From positions 602,872 to 666,871 of the forward strand of contig NZ_JACIEF010000001.1 of NCBI RefSeq assembly GCF_014196715.1: DNA of 64,000 nt, in the 5' to 3' direction. This DNA comes from Pedobacter zeae. GTDB lineage: Bacteria; Bacteroidota; Bacteroidia; Sphingobacteriales; Sphingobacteriaceae. The first letter of the stretch is position 1. Each line of letters opens with the position of its first letter. A program made the position numbers and the translations under genes. The notes under the pieces are model-generated. The model was given only the letters and a program-made list of their open reading frames with translations. It was not told where the DNA came from and ran no database searches. This document shows positions 63,483 to 64,000 of this stretch, piece by piece.

Positions 63483-64000
63483 ATGCTGAAAACAACCTAT
63501 AGCGCATTTTTAATCTGCTTTTCGCTCCTTTCATCAATCAGTTACGGTCAGGTTACCGCTATACAAAACATTCAGGGCCGGAAAATCCAGAGCCTTAATG
63601 GTAAATGGAATTATATTATAGATCCTTACGAAAACGGGTATTACGATTACCGTCATGATCCGTTCGATCAATCGAAAACCGGAACCGGGGGGTATTATGA
63701 CGATAGGGTTCAGAAAGATAAATCGGAGCTGATCGAATACGATTTTGACCATTCGCCCCAAATGAATGTTCCCGGAGATTGGAATTCGCAGTCCGAAAAA
63801 TTAGAACTTTACGAAGGCAATGTCTGGCTCCGCAAAAAGTTCGATGCCAAACCCGAAAAGGGGAAAAGGTATTTCGTATACTTCGGTGCGGTAAATTACG
63901 AAGCCCATGTTTACCTGAACGGTAAAAAATTAGGGGTGCATAAAGGCGGGTTTACCCCCTTCCAGTTCGAGGTAACCAATAACTTAAAAGCTGGCGAAAA
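63483..64000 (+). CDS. glycoside hydrolase family 2, N-terminal part (partial)
   Basis: An open frame running off the right edge, with 172 codons visible. It starts with a signal peptide (~1-22, SYGQ), then the sugar-binding N-terminal domain of family 2 hydrolases: LNGKWNYIIDPYENG, MNVPGDWNSQSEKL, YEGNVWLRKKF, VNYEAHVYLNGKKLG and GGFTPFQFEVT. Such enzymes are beta-galactosidases, beta-glucuronidases or beta-mannosidases, and the catalytic part is outside the window, so specificity cannot be given. It is the first enzyme of the PUL. Confidence 0.85.
   Translation, partial: MLKTTYSAFLICFSLLSSISYGQVTAIQNIQGRKIQSLNGKWNYIIDPYENGYYDYRHDPFDQSKTGTGGYYDDRVQKDKSELIEYDFDHSPQMNVPGDWNSQSEKLELYEGNVWLRKKFDAKPEKGKRYFVYFGAVNYEAHVYLNGKKLGVHKGGFTPFQFEVTNNLKAGE

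Overview
The window looks like chromosome of a Bacteroidota species of the Pedobacter type (Sphingobacteriaceae). The evidence is SusC/SusD pairs, TAnnTTTG-type promoter boxes with upstream TTG/TTTG, few Shine-Dalgarno sequences, a Bacteroidota-style GlmU-like protein, type B ribosomal protein L31, an MqnC gene, LytTR/propeller two-component proteins and typical dispersed intergenic palindromes. This is recognition from protein and motif features only; no search was run.

Layout. 1-9.9 kb: a partial gene, a small membrane-protein pair, rpmE2, then a co-directional run with a GlmU-like transferase, an RDD protein, tpiA, prmA, mpl, an XRE regulator and an Lrp regulator with its EamA exporter, followed on the minus strand by a GNAT-like protein and a very acidic small protein. 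9.9-14.5 kb (minus): scpB and a LytTR response regulator overlapping a propeller-type histidine kinase. 14.6-16.3 kb: two exported ferritin-like proteins. 16.4-26.4 kb: mqnC, a pair of M16 peptidases, ppnP, two DUF3857/transglutaminase-like proteins and guaB. 26.8-29.6 kb: a promoter, a 27-codon leader ORF with four consecutive Cys codons, and a TonB-dependent receptor. 29.9-34.7 kb: LOG, MaoC, a lipoprotein, an acyl-CoA carboxylase beta subunit and trxB. 34.9-43.8 kb (minus): an alpha-2-macroglobulin gene and pbpC, a pair adjacent in other bacteria, here separated by a REP-flanked tyrosine transposase (REPtron). 44-52 kb: small exported protein, topA, glutathione peroxidase, a WalJ/YycJ-type hydrolase and a divergent MarR/MFS pair sharing a near-identical operator. 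52.1-64 kb: a polysaccharide utilisation locus with a LacI regulator, two tandem SusC/SusD pairs and the start of a glycoside hydrolase family 2 enzyme that runs off the window.

How the genes work together. The 52-64 kb locus is one glycan uptake operon under a LacI-type regulator with two palindromic operators in the control region. The marR/MFS and lrp/eamA modules are compact regulator-exporter units with visible inverted repeats. The alpha-2-macroglobulin and PBP1C proteins are thought to form a periplasmic defence and repair pair. Most of the rest is housekeeping: glycolysis, wall recycling, GMP synthesis, menaquinone, topology and redox. The points most worth a second look are the cysteine-codon leader before the TonB receptor, the REPtron between the A2M and pbpC genes, the twin MarR operators, and the DUF3857 pair in which one partner lacks the catalytic Cys.
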